The notes under the pieces: generated by a model | Database searches by the model: none | Told to the model about the DNA's origin: nothing | Seen by the model: only the letters and a program-made list of their open reading frames with translations | Assembly (NCBI RefSeq): GCF_039536325.1 | Contig: NZ_BAAAYO010000001.1 | Coordinates: forward strand, 930,001 to 994,000 | Source of the DNA: Paenibacillus_AB hodogayensis | GTDB taxonomy: Bacteria; Bacillota; Bacilli; Paenibacillales; NBRC-103111 | DNA length: 64,000 nucleotides | Direction of reading: 5' to 3' | Translations under genes and position numbers: made by a program | Shown: in pieces, positions 1 through 8,221 of the stretch | Position numbering within the stretch: the stretch's first letter is position 1 | Layout: each line of letters begins with the position of its first letter

Positions 1-479
1 CATTCCTCGATTTCCGCAGCCGTAGGCAGCTTCAGATGCTCCCTGTCCTGCGCTCCCCGCCGCTTCTCGTCCAGGTAAGGGCCCTCCAGATGAATGCCGG
101 CCAGCTCGGCTCCCGACGTCTTGCCGATATGCGCGGCGGCGTTGCGCAGCGCCTGCACGATCCGTTCTTCCGAAGCCGTCGTCGTCGTCGCCAAAAACGC
201 AGTCGTGCCGTGACCGGCATGATACCGGCTCATGCCGTCCAGCGACTCGAACGTGCCGTCCATCATGCTGAAGCCATTGCCGCCGTGCACATGGACATCG
301 ATAAAGCCGGGGAGCATCGTCGTTCCTTCGCAGTCGCGCACTCGCGCATGGGCCGGGACCGGCAGCAGCTCGTCCCCGACGGCCCGAATCGTTCCTTCCT
401 CGGTAACGATCATGCGTCCTCCGGCAATGACACGCTGCCCTGTATAAAGCTTCGCATTGATCCATATTGTTTCCGCCAT
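1..479 (-). CDS. nagA: N-acetylglucosamine-6-phosphate deacetylase, N-terminal part (cut by window edge)
   Basis: The minus strand from the ATG at 477-479 runs open to the left edge, giving about 159 residues. It shows the amidohydrolase metal motif GFIDVHVHGG, a following GNGFSMMD stretch, and HLEGPYLDEKRRGAQ, where the Glu of HLEGP is a metal ligand in NagA. NagA removes acetate from GlcNAc-6-phosphate in the cytoplasm, feeding amino sugars into glycolysis and wall synthesis. The ribosome site is a G-rich run before the start. The C-terminal two thirds lie outside the window, so neither completeness nor the usual nagB partner can be checked. Confidence 0.9.
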   Translation of the reverse strand, partial: MAETIWINAKLYTGQRVIAGGRMIVTEEGTIRAVGDELLPVPAHARVRDCEGTTMLPGFIDVHVHGGNGFSMMDGTFESLDGMSRYHAGHGTTAFLATTTTASEERIVQALRNAAAHIGKTSGAELAGIHLEGPYLDEKRRGAQDREHLKLPTAAEIEE

Positions 480-561
480 ACGCCCCGCCCTTTTTCTTCG
501 CTTTTTGCATTCAATCGTATGATATCACGCTCTACCATCGGCGTACACAGCTATTTCGCGG

Positions 562-591
562 CACAAAAAAAGAAGGGATCGCTCCCTTCTT
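562..591 (-). terminator. Rho-independent terminator of the siderophore ATPase gene
   Basis: A perfect 9-bp stem, AAGAAGGGA with TCCCTTCTT, has a 4-nt loop. Read on the minus strand it is followed by seven T residues. It lies just after the stop of the ATPase gene and separates it from nagA. Confidence 0.85.
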
Positions 592-614
592 GCTGCAAAT
601 CGTATCGCTGAATG

Positions 615-1508
615 CTAGCGCGCTCCGACCTTTTCCTTGACCGGCTCGGCTTCCGGCTTTGCCGTCTGATGCGCGACCGGCGTATGCGTATACCGTACGA
701 CGTTGTCCGGGCTTTCCTCCGCCTCGCCGGCCAAGCCGTAAGGCAGGCAGAGCGGGGCGCCGGAGCGCGGATCCGGGATGACGTCGGCGCGGATGCCGAA
801 TACTTCGCGCAGCATGGCCGGATGCACGACCTCGGACGGGCTGCCCTCGTATATGACGTCGCCGTTCTTGATCGCCACGATATGATGGGCGTACTGCGTA
901 GCATGATTCAGGTCGTGGACGACCATGACGATCGTCCGGCCTTCCTCGCGGTTAAGCCGTTCGAGCAGCTTCAACACTTCCAATTGATGGGCCATGTCGA
1001 GGAACGTCGTCGGCTCGTCGAGGAACAAGATGTCTGTTCCTTGCGCAAGCGCCATGGCAATCCAAGCCCGCTGGCGTTGACCGCCGGACATTTGTTCGAT
1101 CGGCCGCTCGGAGAATTCGGTCATGCCCGTCACTTGAAGCGACCAGCCGACCATTTCCTTATCTTCTTTGCTGAGGGAACCGAAGCCCTTCTGATGCGGA
1201 AACCGTCCGAACGAGACAAGCTCGCTGACGGTCAAGCCTTCCGGCGCCACCGGGTTTTGCGGCAGAATGGCCAGCTGCTTCGCCACTTCCTTCGTCTGCA
1301 TCTGGTGAATGGACTTGCCGTCCAGGAAAACGCCGCCCTTCTGCGGCTTCATGATCCGGGCCATCGTCTTCAGAATCGTCGATTTCCCCGAGCCGTTGGC
1401 CCCTACGAGCGCCGTCACCTTTCCGGCCGGGATGGACAGATCCAATTGATTGACGATTACTTTTTCACCATATGCGATATGAAGCTTTTCAGCGAATAAA
1501 CGAGCCAT
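615..1508 (-). CDS. Iron-siderophore ABC transporter ATP-binding protein (FecE/YusV type)
   Basis: This is a 297-residue cytoplasmic ATPase for Fe3+-siderophore import. Visible parts are Walker A GANGSGKST at residues 36-44, the signature SGGQRQRAWIAMALAQ near 140, Walker B ILFLDEPTT near 160 and the H-loop MVVHDLNHA. The last 25 or so residues are a charged tail beyond the usual FecE length. No permease or binding protein lies next to it, so it looks like an orphan shared ATPase, as YusV is in Bacillus subtilis. The ribosome site AAAGGAGT supports the ATG at 1508. Two Fur boxes lie upstream (1602-1616 and 1636-1650), so iron repression is expected. The exact siderophore cannot be told. Confidence 0.93.
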   Translation of the reverse strand: MARLFAEKLHIAYGEKVIVNQLDLSIPAGKVTALVGANGSGKSTILKTMARIMKPQKGGVFLDGKSIHQMQTKEVAKQLAILPQNPVAPEGLTVSELVSFGRFPHQKGFGSLSKEDKEMVGWSLQVTGMTEFSERPIEQMSGGQRQRAWIAMALAQGTDILFLDEPTTFLDMAHQLEVLKLLERLNREEGRTIVMVVHDLNHATQYAHHIVAIKNGDVIYEGSPSEVVHPAMLREVFGIRADVIPDPRSGAPLCLPYGLAGEAEESPDNVVRYTHTPVAHQTAKPEAEPVKEKVGAR

Positions 1509-1560
1509 CCTGCCCCACTCCTTTTACATGTATGCTACAGGCCGTTCCAGCCATTATAAG

Positions 1561-1580
1561 AAAAGCTTCGAATCGAAGCC
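1561..1580. repeat. Short hairpin related to the dispersed GCTTCG element
   Basis: GCTTCG-AAT-CGAAGC at 1565-1579 is a perfect 6-bp stem with a 3-nt loop, flanked by AAAA and CCTTCC. The same hairpin core heads two longer, similar blocks at 23136-23213 and 29715-29792. Only the hairpin is shared here. It lies in the leader region between the Fur-controlled promoter and the ATPase gene. Confidence 0.5.
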
Positions 1581-1601
1581 TTCCGAAATCGCACAAAATC
1601 G

Positions 1602-1616
1602 TGATAACGATTCTCA
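1602..1616 (-). promoter_or_regulatory. Second Fur box
   Basis: TGATAACGATTCTCA matches the Bacillus 7-1-7 Fur box (TGATAAT-N-ATTATCA) at all but one base in each half. It lies 19 bp from the better box at 1636-1650, downstream of the promoter, so two Fur dimers could bind cooperatively. Confidence 0.75.
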
Positions 1617-1634
1617 TTCTTTTTATCATAACAA

Positions 1635-1663
1635 ATGATAATGGTTATCACTGTCAATGTCAA
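1635..1663 (-). promoter_or_regulatory. SigA promoter with overlapping Fur box
   Basis: On the minus strand TTGACA (1658-1663) and TATCAT (1635-1640) are 17 bp apart. The Fur box TGATAATGGTTATCA (1636-1650) covers the -10 and half the spacer and differs from the 7-1-7 consensus at one base. This is a classic iron-repressed promoter for the siderophore ATPase gene. Confidence 0.85.
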
Positions 1664-1695
1664 TACCATTTTTGGCAAAATGAGCGGCGCGGCGC

Positions 1696-1739
1696 AAAAA
1701 AAACAGCTTAGTCCGGTCGCGAGCGACAGAACAAAGCTG
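1696..1739 (-). terminator. Rho-independent terminator of the alpha/beta hydrolase gene
   Basis: CAGCTT and AAGCTG pair around an inner GTCGC/GCGAC stem. Eight T residues follow on the minus strand. It lies 28 bp after the hydrolase stop and insulates the Fur promoter. Confidence 0.75.
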
Positions 1740-1766
1740 CTTTCCCCTCTTCTCCTTTATTGCCGC

Positions 1767-2819
1767 TCAGCGAACAGTCGCCCGGCCCTGCACCGGCCCG
1801 ATTCCGGTGTCCAGCGTATAGCCGCATTCCGTTGCGCACGTTACGTCGAACTTGCCGGCATCCAGATCGTAATCGACCACGGCGACCTTATCCGGGGAAT
1901 CGAGCACGATGCTGAACGGTTTCGTGAACACGTACCCGCCCACGGTCAACCGTCCCTGCGCCGGCAGACGGACGGGCGTCCGGTGAGCCTGGCGGTTGTC
2001 CTCGCTTTCCCGCCTTACTCGTTCCATCATCTCTGCGGTAGCGCGGCCCCAATGATCCTTCGTTCCGACTCCAGGCAGCTCGTAATAGCGGACGAGCGAC
2101 TGCTTGCCCAGCTCCGCCGCTTTGGCCGCGAACAGGCGCGAATGCTCGGCCGGCACGCGCTCGTCGGTTTCCCCGTGAGCCAAATAAATCGGAGTATGCA
2201 GGTTGCCGGCCAAAGCGAGCCCGCTGCGCGAACGGTAAGCCATCGGATCATCCTCGGGGCTGCGACCGATCCAGACGTCCAACTCGTCGCGGAACTCGCC
2301 GACGGCATCATCCTTATACCACAAAGCATAGTCGGACATGCCGCACAAGGCGGTACAAGCCGCGAAATAGTCGGGAAACTTGCCCACGATAGCCATCGCG
2401 TTGCCGCCTCCGCCGCTTCCCGCCTCGAAGTAGACGACCTCCGGATCCAGGATATATTCGGCGTAGTGTGCGCGGGCGTACTCCACCGCATCGATGACGT
2501 CGTACAGCTCCCAGCCGTTGCAGTCCGGCGCCCCCTCGGAATGGGCGCGGCCGCGCATATCGACCTCGACCTTCAAATAATCGTTGCCTTCCCGCGGCTC
2601 GTTCATCTGCTCGAACTTCGGAATGCTCATATGCCAGCCATGCGTTCCGGCCACAATGTAGGACGGTTTGGACGGCTTGATGATGCGCGCGGCCAGCGTA
2701 ACGCCGGGCGTCCGTGTCGATTCGTAGTACACAAAATCGCAATATGGCGAAGTTTGCGGCTCCTTCTCGCCGGTTCTGCCAGTCAGGCGGATCTTATCCT
2801 CGTATTCCTCGTACGCCAT
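1767..2819 (-). CDS. Alpha/beta hydrolase (acyl esterase or prolyl oligopeptidase type)
   Basis: This is a 350-residue cytoplasmic hydrolase. The nucleophile elbow is AGSGGGGN, with Ser about residue 135. ETDERVPAEHS supplies the probable Asp, and GTKDHWGRA the probable His of the triad. HGWHMS near residue 60 may form the oxyanion hole. The start at 2819 is chosen because AAGGGGG lies 6 bp before that ATG; an upstream in-frame ATG at 2873 has no such site. There is no signal peptide. It is divergent from the ATPase gene at 3092 and has its own terminator. The substrate is unknown; a carbohydrate esterase role is only inferred from neighbours. Confidence 0.8.
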   Translation of the reverse strand: MAYEEYEDKIRLTGRTGEKEPQTSPYCDFVYYESTRTPGVTLAARIIKPSKPSYIVAGTHGWHMSIPKFEQMNEPREGNDYLKVEVDMRGRAHSEGAPDCNGWELYDVIDAVEYARAHYAEYILDPEVVYFEAGSGGGGNAMAIVGKFPDYFAACTALCGMSDYALWYKDDAVGEFRDELDVWIGRSPEDDPMAYRSRSGLALAGNLHTPIYLAHGETDERVPAEHSRLFAAKAAELGKQSLVRYYELPGVGTKDHWGRATAEMMERVRRESEDNRQAHRTPVRLPAQGRLTVGGYVFTKPFSIVLDSPDKVAVVDYDLDAGKFDVTCATECGYTLDTGIGPVQGRATVR

Positions 2820-3025
2820 AGAAATACCCCCTTGGAGATCATGCGGATCGTTTCTTTCATCATATACACACAATCGTTGTCAATCCTAGTCCAAAATAAA
2901 GCGGAAACCGGGAATTCGGCCATATTCCATAAAAATTCATACCAAATTCATATCATTCTGGCTGGATTAAGATCTGTCTCCCGATTTATGTCGTTTTCTT
3001 CACACCAATTTCACAGCCCCTTTTC

Positions 3026-3060
3026 TATAATGAATATATATTGCCATGTAACCGTTTTCT
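3026..3060 (+). promoter_or_regulatory. Probable promoter with downstream cre-like (CcpA) site
   Basis: TATAAT at 3026-3031 has only a weak -35. Fifteen bases downstream, TGTAACCGTTTTCT (3047-3060) fits the loose cre pattern TGNAANCGNWNNCW. A CcpA dimer there would block the start region or act as a roadblock for the ATPase gene and the long locus behind it. A nearly identical core, ATGTAACCG, occurs at 26993. Confidence 0.6.
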
Positions 3061-3091
3061 GCAAGCACATTTATAAGGGGGTAATCGGCTC

Positions 3092-4213
3092 ATGTCCCGG
3101 ATCTTGTTCAACCATGTGTACAAGCAATACGGCAAAGACAAGCAAAACGTCGTGAAGGATTTCAACCTGGAAATCGAAGACAAAGAGTTCGTCGTGTTCG
3201 TCGGTCCTTCGGGCTGTGGCAAATCGACCACCCTTCGCATGATAGCGGGTCTGGAGGATATCAGCAAGGGCGAGATTTACATCAACAACGTTCTCGTCAA
3301 CGAGCTTCCCCCCAAAGACCGCGATATCGCGATGGTGTTCCAGAACTACGCCCTGTACCCGAACATGTCGGTCTACGAGAACATCGCCTTCGGCCTGCGG
3401 CTGCGCAAAATGCCGAAGCACGAAATCGACATCGCCGTGAAACGGGCGGCACGCGTGTTGGAAATCGAGGCGTACTTGGACCGCAAGCCGAAGCAGCTGT
3501 CCGGCGGTCAGCGGCAGCGTGTCGCGCTTGGCCGGGCGATCGTCCGCAACCCTCAAGTGTTCCTAATGGACGAGCCACTGTCGAACCTGGACGCCAAGCT
3601 GCGGGTACAGATGCGCTCCGAGCTGATCCGGCTGCACAAGCAGCTCGAAGTCACGACCATCTACGTAACACACGATCAGACGGAGGCCATGACGATGGCC
3701 AACCGGATCGTCGTCATGAAGGACGGCATCATCCAGCAGGTTGATACGCCGGAGGAGATTTACAACAACCCCGCCAACACGTTCGTCGCAAGCTTCATCG
3801 GCTCCCCGCCCATGAACTTCATCGACGGCAGACTCGAAGAGCACGGCGGCAAGCTGGAGTTCCACACGAACCGCTTCGCCCTGGAAATTCCCCAAGGAAA
3901 TGCGAAAGCGCTTATCGCTAAACGGCTGGTCAACAAAGTGGTCACGCTCGGCATCCGGCCGGAGAACATCAGCGTCGACCAAATCGTCTTCGAAGCGTTT
4001 CCGAACGCCGTCATGAGCGGCATTCACAAATTCAACGAACTGATGGGCGCCGACCGCTTTCTTCACCTCGACGTCGGAAGCTCGAACCTGCTTGTCGTCC
4101 GCACAAGCCCCCGCAATTTCTACAATGACGAGATGAAAATTTCGGTTGCCGTCGACATGCACAAGGCGCTGTTCTTCGACCGGGATAGCGGAGAACGGCT
4201 TATCGATTCGTAA
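3092..4213 (+). CDS. Sugar ABC importer ATP-binding protein (MsmX/UgpC type)
   Basis: This 373-residue protein energises CUT1-type sugar importers at the inner face of the membrane. It has Walker A GPSGCGKST at residues 38-46, Q-loop region VFQNYALYPNMSVYENIAFGL, signature LSGGQRQRVALGRAIVR near 136, Walker B VFLMDEPLSNLDAK, H-loop YVTHDQTEAMTM and a C-terminal OB/TOBE regulatory domain. AAGGGGG precedes the ATG. It is the only importer ATPase of this class in the window, while four permease pairs lack one. It may therefore serve several systems, as MsmX does. It is the first gene of the long plus-strand locus, 20 bp before the binding-protein start. Confidence 0.95.
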   Translation: MSRILFNHVYKQYGKDKQNVVKDFNLEIEDKEFVVFVGPSGCGKSTTLRMIAGLEDISKGEIYINNVLVNELPPKDRDIAMVFQNYALYPNMSVYENIAFGLRLRKMPKHEIDIAVKRAARVLEIEAYLDRKPKQLSGGQRQRVALGRAIVRNPQVFLMDEPLSNLDAKLRVQMRSELIRLHKQLEVTTIYVTHDQTEAMTMANRIVVMKDGIIQQVDTPEEIYNNPANTFVASFIGSPPMNFIDGRLEEHGGKLEFHTNRFALEIPQGNAKALIAKRLVNKVVTLGIRPENISVDQIVFEAFPNAVMSGIHKFNELMGADRFLHLDVGSSNLLVVRTSPRNFYNDEMKISVAVDMHKALFFDRDSGERLIDS

Positions 4214-4233
4214 AGATGAAAGGAGGATCCCCC

Positions 4234-7200
4234 TTGCAACGTCGCCGCCATAACAACAAACGCGCTGCGGCCGCCGTCGTGCTCGCCGCTTCGATGCTTG
4301 TCGGCGCGAGCATTACCGCTCCCGCTCCGGGTGCGGTCCATGCCGCCGACAGCGCTCCCGCGACTTCGAATGCGAATACGAACGCAGCCAAGCCTGCCGC
4401 GTCGTCAGTCAGCGCAGCCAAAGCCGCCAGTAACCTGACAACGAGCTTCGAACCGTTCTATGCTCAGGTATCCGCAGACTGGGTCTCGAAAAACTACGCC
4501 AACGGCACCGGAACGGCTCGGGTCGCCGGAGCCGATATTGTTTCGCAATCGTCCGCCCAGCTGGCGCAAGCAAGCTCTTTCCAAGGGAAGGACCGCGTCC
4601 TGATCTGGAAAAGCGACCGCGACAATTGGATCGAATACAAAGTCAAAGTCGACCAAACCGGCTTATACGAGTTAAATCTCCAGCACTTCCCTTACGCGTT
4701 GACCGACAGCACCGCGGCCGGCAGAAGACCGGTATCGCTCTCCGTCTCGATCGACGGAACGTATCCGTTCCGGGAAGCGCGTGCCGTCACCTTCCGCAAG
4801 CAGTTCAAGGACGACTTGCCCGTCAAGAAGGACGAGAAGGGCGACGACGTGCGGCCCCGGTCGCTTACGCTGTCCAATTGGATCGAGGAGCCATTCCGCG
4901 ATAACGGCGGGGCTTACAGCGAGCCGCTGAAATGGTATTTGACCCAGGGCGAGCATACGATCCGGCTGTCCGGCAGCGAGCCGATCGCCATCGGCCAGCT
5001 GACCGTTACGCCGCCGGCCGTCGTTCCCGACTATGCCGCGTATTCGGCGAAGGTTCCGGCCGATTCGGCAAAAAGCGGCGCCACGGTTTCGATTCAGGCG
5101 GAAAATATGACGGTCAAGAACGACGCCGCCATTCAGATGGTCGTCGACAAGGACGCCCTCTCTACTCCGCCGGCAGGGGCCCATGAGACGTTCAATACGG
5201 TAGGCGGCTCCAGATGGCAAAACGGCGGACAGCGCATCGACTGGACGTTCAAGGTCGAGGAAAGCGGCCGCTACAAAATCGCCATGCGCGCCAAGCAGAA
5301 TACGATCTCCAACATGACCACGTTCCGTACGATCTCCATTGACGGCAAGGTTCCGTTCAAGGAGCTGCAAACCTACGGAATTCCTTATAACACCGCCTGG
5401 CAGGGCATCACGCTCTCGGATGCGGCAGGCAAGCCTTTCGAGATCTATCTGGAGAAAGGCCAGCACACGCTGTCCATGACCGCAACCGTCGCTCCGTTCC
5501 AGCCGGTTATCGTCGAATCCGAGGAAGCGACAACCCAGCTCCGCGACCTCACCTCCGAGTTGAAGGCGCTCACGGGCAACGTCGTCGACAAAAACCGGAC
5601 ATGGAAAATCGACGAGGATTTCCCCGAGCTGCCGAAACGGCTCGAAGCCATCCGCGCGCAAATGCAGCTGATGGCCGACGATATGCTCAAGGCGAACGGA
5701 CGGCGGGAAAATAACGTGCAGACGCTGCTCAACGCGATGCGCGATATTGACAGCTATCTGAGATATCCGAACGAAATTCCGTACCATATGGACGATATAT
5801 CGTCGCTGCAAGAGAAAGTCGGAGCCATCCGCGAAACGCTGATCAAGGCGCCGTTGCAGCTCGATCAGATCTACATCGTTCCCACGGCGGCCGAGACGCC
5901 CAAGCTGACGGCGAATTTTTTCCAGAAGACACAATCGTCTGTAATGAATTTCTTCCGTTCCTTTATCCGCAAGGAAGATTTGAGCAAGCTGGACGATACC
6001 GCCCTGAACGTATGGGTCAACCGCGGACGCGACTACGTCAACCTGCTTCAGGAGCTCGCCAACGAGATGTATACGCCGCAAACCGGCGTAAAGGTCAAAG
6101 TCAACCTGCTCCCGGACGAAAACCTGTTGATCTATGCGAACGCGGCCGGCATATCGCCAGATATCGCGCTCGGACAGCCGCAGGATAAATCGATCGACTT
6201 CGCCATGCGGGGAGCGCTTGAAGATTTGAGCCAGTTTCCGGACTTCAAGCAGATCGCGAATCAATTCGCGCCGGGCGCTCTGCTGCCGTTCTACTACGAC
6301 AAGGGCTATTATGCGCTCCCGGAAACGCAGTCGTTCAAAGTGCTGTTCTACCGCAAGGACATTCTCGAGAAGTTGAACCTGAAGGTGCCCGACACGTGGG
6401 ACGACGTCTACAACATGCTGCCGACGCTTCAGCAAAGCGGCTATAACTTCTACGTGCCGCCGACCGACTATATCACGTTCATTTACCAGAACAACGCCGA
6501 GTTTTTCAATAAAGACGGCATGAGCACCGCGCTCAGCACGCCGGAGGCGTTCAAAGGCTTCAAGCAATGGACCGATTTGTTCAACATTTACGATCTGGAG
6601 CGCAGCGTACCGAGCTTCTATCAGCATTTCCGCAAAGGCGACATGCCGATCGGGATCGCCGACTTCAACTCGTATCTGCAAATATCGGTTGCCGCGCCGG
6701 AGTTGACCGGCTGGTGGGGAATGGCTCCGCTGCCCGGCTACAAGCAATCCGACGGCACCGTCGCCCGCTGGTCCTCGGGGGGTCAGACGACCGGATTTAT
6801 TTACAAGAGCTCGAAGAAGAAGCAGGAAGCGTGGGAATTCCTGAAATGGCTGCTTTCCGCCGACGTGCAGGAGCGTTACGGTTCGGACCTCGAATCGTTC
6901 AACGGGATCGCCTTCCGCTGGAATTCCGCCAATATCGAAGCATTCAGCCGGCTCCCGTGGCAGAAGGACGACCTCAAGGTTATCTTCGAGCAGTGGAAAT
7001 GGTATAAGGAGATGCCGAACCCTCCGGGCGCCTACTTCGTCGCGCGGGAACTGAACAACGCCTGGAACCGGACGGTCGTGGACGGGATGAATTACCGCGA
7101 ATCGCTGGAGGAAGGCATCATCAATATCGATCGGGAAATGGTTCGGAAGGCGCAGGAGTTTGGCTTCATCACTCCAGATGGAAAAGTAACGCACACGCTT

Positions 7201-7257
7201 GATTTGCCGCAAGTCACGAAGCCGTGGGAAGGGGTTGACCGCTATGTCCCAAAGTGA
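4234..7257 (+). CDS. Very large multi-domain extracellular solute-binding protein
   Basis: This secreted protein has about 1007 residues, more than twice the usual 420-550. The start is the TTG at 4234 behind AAAGGAGG (4219-4226); the in-frame ATG at 4216 sits in front of that ribosome site. A signal peptide with an AVHA-A cleavage site (about residue 37) has no lipobox, and I see no cysteine in the protein. Then follow two beta-rich modules (roughly 60-245 and 275-420, with DNWIEYKVKVDQTGLYELN and QRIDWTFKVEESGRYKIAM), which look like carbohydrate-binding sandwiches. Next is a helical linker, and finally a family-1 solute-binding domain (about 590-1000, YYALPETQSFKVLFYRKDIL). It probably captures an oligo- or polysaccharide for the permeases behind it. 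Confidence 0.88.
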   Translation: MQRRRHNNKRAAAAVVLAASMLVGASITAPAPGAVHAADSAPATSNANTNAAKPAASSVSAAKAASNLTTSFEPFYAQVSADWVSKNYANGTGTARVAGADIVSQSSAQLAQASSFQGKDRVLIWKSDRDNWIEYKVKVDQTGLYELNLQHFPYALTDSTAAGRRPVSLSVSIDGTYPFREARAVTFRKQFKDDLPVKKDEKGDDVRPRSLTLSNWIEEPFRDNGGAYSEPLKWYLTQGEHTIRLSGSEPIAIGQLTVTPPAVVPDYAAYSAKVPADSAKSGATVSIQAENMTVKNDAAIQMVVDKDALSTPPAGAHETFNTVGGSRWQNGGQRIDWTFKVEESGRYKIAMRAKQNTISNMTTFRTISIDGKVPFKELQTYGIPYNTAWQGITLSDAAGKPFEIYLEKGQHTLSMTATVAPFQPVIVESEEATTQLRDLTSELKALTGNVVDKNRTWKIDEDFPELPKRLEAIRAQMQLMADDMLKANGRRENNVQTLLNAMRDIDSYLRYPNEIPYHMDDISSLQEKVGAIRETLIKAPLQLDQIYIVPTAAETPKLTANFFQKTQSSVMNFFRSFIRKEDLSKLDDTALNVWVNRGRDYVNLLQELANEMYTPQTGVKVKVNLLPDENLLIYANAAGISPDIALGQPQDKSIDFAMRGALEDLSQFPDFKQIANQFAPGALLPFYYDKGYYALPETQSFKVLFYRKDILEKLNLKVPDTWDDVYNMLPTLQQSGYNFYVPPTDYITFIYQNNAEFFNKDGMSTALSTPEAFKGFKQWTDLFNIYDLERSVPSFYQHFRKGDMPIGIADFNSYLQISVAAPELTGWWGMAPLPGYKQSDGTVARWSSGGQTTGFIYKSSKKKQEAWEFLKWLLSADVQERYGSDLESFNGIAFRWNSANIEAFSRLPWQKDDLKVIFEQWKWYKEMPNPPGAYFVARELNNAWNRTVVDGMNYRESLEEGIINIDREMVRKAQEFGFITPDGKVTHTLDLPQVTKPWEGVDRYVPK

Positions 7258-8221
7258 AGCCGGAGTGACGGTTCCCATGGGTAAAAGGCAGAAAGCAGAT
7301 TTCGGTACGCGTATGAATACGTTTTTCAAGCTCATCTGGTCGTACCGGCTTTCTTACTTGTTTATCGCGCCGTTCGTGCTTTGCTTTACCGCCTTTATAT
7401 TTGTCCCCGTCCTGCTCGCGGTTCTGCTTAGCTTTACGTATTTCAACGCGCTTCAGCCGCCGCATCTGGTCGGCTGGCAGAACTATTTGTATTTGCTCTC
7501 GCAGGATTTGATCTTCCTGAAAAACGCTTTGCCGAACACGATCAAGTTCGTGCTGCTGGTAGGTCCGGGAGGCTATATCGCCTCCTTCATTCTGGCCTGG
7601 CTCATCTCCCAGCTGCCGAACTACACGCGGACGCTGTACGCGCTGATCATGTACAGCCCGTCGCTCGTAGCCGGCGCGGCAATGACCGCAGTATGGGTGC
7701 CGCTCTTGATGGGCGATAGAATCGGTTATATCAACAGCCTGCTGCTCAACATCGGCTTGATCGACAAGCCGATTCTGTGGGTGACCGACCCGAAATTTTT
7801 GATGGGCTCAATGGTCGCCGTCACGCTTTGGTCCAGCATGGGCGTAGGCTTCCTCGCCCAGCTAGCAGGCGTGCTGAACGTCAACAAGGAGCTATACGAA
7901 GCCGGACGAATCGACGGCATCAAGAGCCGTCTGCAGGAAATCTGGTTCATTACGATTCCGTCGATGAAGCCGCAGATGCTGTTCAGCGCCGTTATGGCGA
8001 TCGTCGGCACGTTCAAGGCGGGCGAAATCGGGCAGCAATTGTCCGGCACGTTCCCGACTCCCCAGTACTCCGGCCATGTGCTCATGAGTCATATTCAGGA
8101 TTACGGGGAAATCCGGTTCGAGATGGGCTACGCATCGGCCATTTCGGTATTCCTGCTCGTCATGATGTATATCGCCAACAAGCTTGGTCATAAGTTATTC
8201 GGATCTCGAGGTGATGAATGA
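7244..8221 (+). CDS. Sugar ABC transporter permease (MalF/UgpA type), pair 1
   Basis: This 325-residue membrane protein has six or so helices. The EAA loop LYEAGRIDGIKSRLQEIWFI contacts the ATPase. The chosen ATG at 7244 follows GGAAGGGG and overlaps the end of the binding-protein gene by 14 bp; an upstream in-frame ATG at 7199 would lie deep inside that gene. Tight overlap on both sides indicates translational coupling. The substrate is presumably whatever the large binding protein carries. Confidence 0.93.
   Translation: MSQSEAGVTVPMGKRQKADFGTRMNTFFKLIWSYRLSYLFIAPFVLCFTAFIFVPVLLAVLLSFTYFNALQPPHLVGWQNYLYLLSQDLIFLKNALPNTIKFVLLVGPGGYIASFILAWLISQLPNYTRTLYALIMYSPSLVAGAAMTAVWVPLLMGDRIGYINSLLLNIGLIDKPILWVTDPKFLMGSMVAVTLWSSMGVGFLAQLAGVLNVNKELYEAGRIDGIKSRLQEIWFITIPSMKPQMLFSAVMAIVGTFKAGEIGQQLSGTFPTPQYSGHVLMSHIQDYGEIRFEMGYASAISVFLLVMMYIANKLGHKLFGSRGDE

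Noticed and set aside
4672..7335. 887-residue open frame antisense to the large binding protein
   Set aside because: High-GC shadow frame; the plus strand codes a clear binding protein with signal peptide and ribosome site. The same holds for long antisense frames at 9196-11163, 25245-27104 and 29741-31894.
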